From: Streptococcus oriscaviae
GTDB taxonomy: Bacteria > Bacillota > Bacilli > Lactobacillales > Streptococcaceae
Length of the DNA: 64,000 nucleotides
Reading direction: 5' to 3'
Assembly: GCF_018137985.1 (NCBI RefSeq)
Contig: NZ_CP073084.1
Span: 1,054,001 to 1,118,000 of the forward strand
Part shown: positions 62,282 to 64,000 of the stretch, piece after piece
Layout of the letters: each line of letters opens with the position of its first letter
Position numbering within the stretch: position 1 is the first letter of the stretch
Notes under the pieces: model-generated
Seen by the model: the letters and a program-made list of their open reading frames with translations, nothing else
What the model was told of the DNA's origin: nothing
The model's database searches: none
Made by a program: the position numbers and the translations under genes

Positions 62282-62734
62282 ATGACCCAATCTTATAAAA
62301 CTATCCTTGTCGCTGTTGATGGCTCCTCAGGAGCAGAACTTGCCCTTCACAAGGCCATCCATGTCGCCAAGCGCAATCAGGCCCGTCTTGTTATCGCCCA
62401 TGTCATTGATACACGCGCCTTGCACAATGTCGTAGCCTTCGATGCCTCCGTCTACGAATCTCTTGAAAAAGAGGCCAAGGACCTTTTGGCAGAATACCAG
62501 CAAGAAGCTAAAAATGCTGGTTTGGAGGATGTGCAAACTGTTATCGAATTTGGAAATCCAAAAACACTTCTATCCTTGGATATTCCAAAACAAACTGGAG
62601 CTGACCTGATGCTTTTGGGAGCAACCGGACTGAATGCCTTTGAGCGTTTGTTAATCGGTTCTTCTTCTGAGTATATCATGCGTCACGCAACCATCGACCT
62701 GCTCATCGTCCGCAACAGTGACAAGAGCATCTAA
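62282..62734 (+). CDS. Universal stress protein
   Basis: 150 aa UspA-type protein. VAVDGSSGAELALHKAI opening, and the ATP-binding motif G-2x-G-9x-GS in LLGATGLNAFERLLIGSSSEYIM (about 115-137), so probably an ATP-binding member. AAAGGAG 8 nt before ATG. Unusually long leader. Ends at a bidirectional terminator. Confidence 0.92.
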   Translation: MTQSYKTILVAVDGSSGAELALHKAIHVAKRNQARLVIAHVIDTRALHNVVAFDASVYESLEKEAKDLLAEYQQEAKNAGLEDVQTVIEFGNPKTLLSLDIPKQTGADLMLLGATGLNAFERLLIGSSSEYIMRHATIDLLIVRNSDKSI

Positions 62735-62755
62735 TCCACAGGCTCACAAAATAGC

Positions 62756-62785
62756 AAAGACTCAAAACCGCGGTTTTGAGTCTTT
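62756..62785. terminator. Bidirectional terminator
   Basis: Perfect 15-bp palindrome AAAGACTCAAAACCG/CGGTTTTGAGTCTTT between uspA and the convergent MazG-like gene, with T runs on both strands. Confidence 0.9.
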
Positions 62786-62788
62786 TGT

Positions 62789-63298
62789 TTAAGGCTTGAG
62801 TTGCCGGTTGATTTCTTCTTGGATGGCCGCCTCAGGAGCAAAGCGTTCCTCCCAGTCATCTGGTTTTAAAATTTTATGGGTCACAGGGTCAAAGTGGGCC
62901 TTCCCATCTGGGAAAATCTTCCCCATATTAGCCTGATGAACAAGACGAAAGATCGGCTCTGGGTCTACTCCCATCAGAACGAAAGAGCCATAGGTTAGAT
63001 AAAGAAGGTCAAGGAGGGCATCCACCTGACCGACCAGCGGATTGGTCGGGTAGGGTTTGGTTTTTGCCTTGGAAGCAGCCTTGTCTAAGGCCTGATGGAG
63101 GCCAAGAAGGAGCTTGTCAAAATCCTCATCCTTGTCAACTGTTGCGTGTAAAAATTCGACCAGCTCTTCGATTTTAAAATCCGCCCGATGGCTGGCATAT
63201 TCTGAATCGTAAGCAAGCGGTTTTTCTTGCGTAGTGCCGTCCATGACCGCATGAAAAGCCTTGACTTGGTTGAACTGCGCGTCCTTACTTTGAAACAT
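62789..63298 (-). CDS. MazG-like NTP pyrophosphohydrolase family protein
   Basis: 169 aa. All-alpha pattern with FKIEELVEFLHATVDKDEDFD and VGQVDALLDLLYLTYGSFVLMGVDPEPIF: the ExxE...D and ExxD-like acidic helices of all-alpha NTP pyrophosphatases. Homologues hydrolyse (d)NTPs to monophosphates. ATG at 63298 (AGGAG 9 nt upstream) preferred over GTG at 63304. Overlaps the HAD gene by 14 nt, hence co-translated. Confidence 0.75.
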   Translation of the reverse strand: MFQSKDAQFNQVKAFHAVMDGTTQEKPLAYDSEYASHRADFKIEELVEFLHATVDKDEDFDKLLLGLHQALDKAASKAKTKPYPTNPLVGQVDALLDLLYLTYGSFVLMGVDPEPIFRLVHQANMGKIFPDGKAHFDPVTHKILKPDDWEERFAPEAAIQEEINRQLKP

Positions 63299-64000
63299 GA
63301 ACACCTTCTCCTAGAAGACCAAAGTGGGCTAGAGCCTTGTATATGCCTTCTTTGTTGTTGCTGTCTGTCACATAAGAAGCGACTTGGCGTGCCCGTCTGG
63401 TGCCGTTTTTCATAGCCACTGAATAGCGAACTCCCTCCAGCATCTCGATGTCGTTATTGGAATCGCCAAACACCATCACGTCTTCCGGACCAAAGCCATA
63501 CCTCTCTCCAACCCGACGAATCCCTTCTAATTTTGAATTGCCTTTGTTAATAATATCTGCCGCATAGGGACTAGAACGGGTAAAGGTTAAAAATTCGTAC
63601 CGCTCCGCCAATTGTTTGGTTTCCTGCTCGGTCGCAAGCAACATCATCTGATAGACCGGCTTTCCAAGCACCTCCTCAAAATTGGCCTTTTTCTGGGGGC
63701 GCAAGCGCCTGATGAGCCGGTTAAAGATAAAGTTAATCACTCCTGCACAGGACTTGGGAACAATCCGGGAAATACGGTAGGCCAAATTTCCCACTCCAAA
63801 GCTCATGATATTGCTGCCGGCAATTCCATTCGCCATCCCAAAAGACAAATCCTTTTGATGACTTTCTGCATAGTCCATCATCACTTCTAACGCTTCGCGA
63901 GAAAGCTCGCTGGTGTAGAGTACCTGCTCACGAGAAAAAATGTACTGCCCGTTGTAGGCAATAGCGATGTCCAATCCAAGCGAAGCCATATATTGAAGCA
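63285..64000 (-). CDS. Cof-type HAD phosphatase (5' end cut by window edge)
   Basis: Partial; 238 codons in the window, N-terminus with the DxD nucleophile motif lies beyond position 64000. The reading frame is open up to the edge (LQYMASLGLDIAIAYNGQ). Cap region in the middle, then GPEDVMVFGDSNNDIEML (motif IV) and SVAMKNGTRRARQVASYVTDSNNKEGIYKAL at the end, typical of IIB/Cof HADs acting on sugar phosphates or FMN. Substrate unknown. Confidence 0.9.
   Translation of the reverse strand, partial: LQYMASLGLDIAIAYNGQYIFSREQVLYTSELSREALEVMMDYAESHQKDLSFGMANGIAGSNIMSFGVGNLAYRISRIVPKSCAGVINFIFNRLIRRLRPQKKANFEEVLGKPVYQMMLLATEQETKQLAERYEFLTFTRSSPYAADIINKGNSKLEGIRRVGERYGFGPEDVMVFGDSNNDIEMLEGVRYSVAMKNGTRRARQVASYVTDSNNKEGIYKALAHFGLLGEGVHVSK

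Overview
The window looks like a low-GC Streptococcus chromosome, most likely S. suis or a close relative. This is inferred from gene order and protein sequence: mecA-rgpG-sufCDSUB, the ilvBNC-ilvA block, a 16S rRNA with a tRNA-Ala spacer, uppP beside a fused amino-acid ABC transporter, and a streptococcal CodY-type regulatory layout. No database search was possible. Most genes are ordinary core genes in short operons bounded by clear hairpin terminators and extended -10 promoters.

Layout. 1-2.1 kb: the promoter-proximal end of an rRNA operon on the minus strand (promoter, leader, 16S, tRNA-Ala; the 23S lies off the left edge). 2.1-8.1 kb: an oligopeptide ABC transporter in the order oppA-D-F-B-C. 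8.2-10.1 kb: dacA (PBP3) and a small membrane protein. 10.4-15.6 kb: the SUF Fe-S assembly operon. 15.6-18.6 kb: rgpG/tagO-like, mecA and uppP (envelope precursors and proteolysis adaptor). 18.7-21 kb: amino-acid ABC uptake. 21.1-27.2 kb: a small HTH-like protein, an SPFH protein, and ilvA, ilvC, ilvN, ilvB. 27.4-30.6 kb: a coupled cluster with a GT2-GtrA glycosyltransferase, a phosphodiester glycosidase-like protein, a membrane protein and a PrsW-type protease. 30.7-34.3 kb: ilvD, small conserved genes and a holin-like toxin peptide.

34,375-45,208 is the accessory region. An 18-bp perfect direct repeat marks an integrated element in the 3' end of rpsI. It carries a decayed gene; a lipoprotein, Bce-type ABC transporter and two-component system cassette (probably antimicrobial-peptide detoxification); a YdcF protein and a HTH protein; a 1.4-kb non-coding zone with a hairpin cluster and thirteen head-to-tail degenerate 35-bp repeats; an atypical second tyrosine-recombinase-like protein; an excisionase-like protein; and a conventional tyrosine integrase next to the right end. 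No recognisable relaxase, VirB4 or coupling protein was seen, so it looks like a small mobilizable or defective element. The repeat array together with the atypical recombinase is the best candidate here for an undescribed system.

45.2-50.6 kb returns to core genes (rpsI, rplM with its L13 leader region, degV, rlmB, class II fructose-bisphosphate aldolase). 50.7-57.9 kb: tRNA-Leu and a beta-glucoside/cellobiose PTS operon that includes a MupG-like protein and a PRD regulator. 58.2-64 kb: nadV, rpoE (delta), an aminotransferase, a universal stress protein with a long GC-rich leader, a MazG-like protein and a HAD phosphatase cut by the right edge.

Regulatory reading: CodY-box-like sites lie at the oppA, ilvB and ilvD promoters and weakly at the amino-acid ABC promoter, suggesting one nutrient-starvation circuit across the window. 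Two genes (rlmB and the PrsW gene) appear to be read from leaderless mRNAs.
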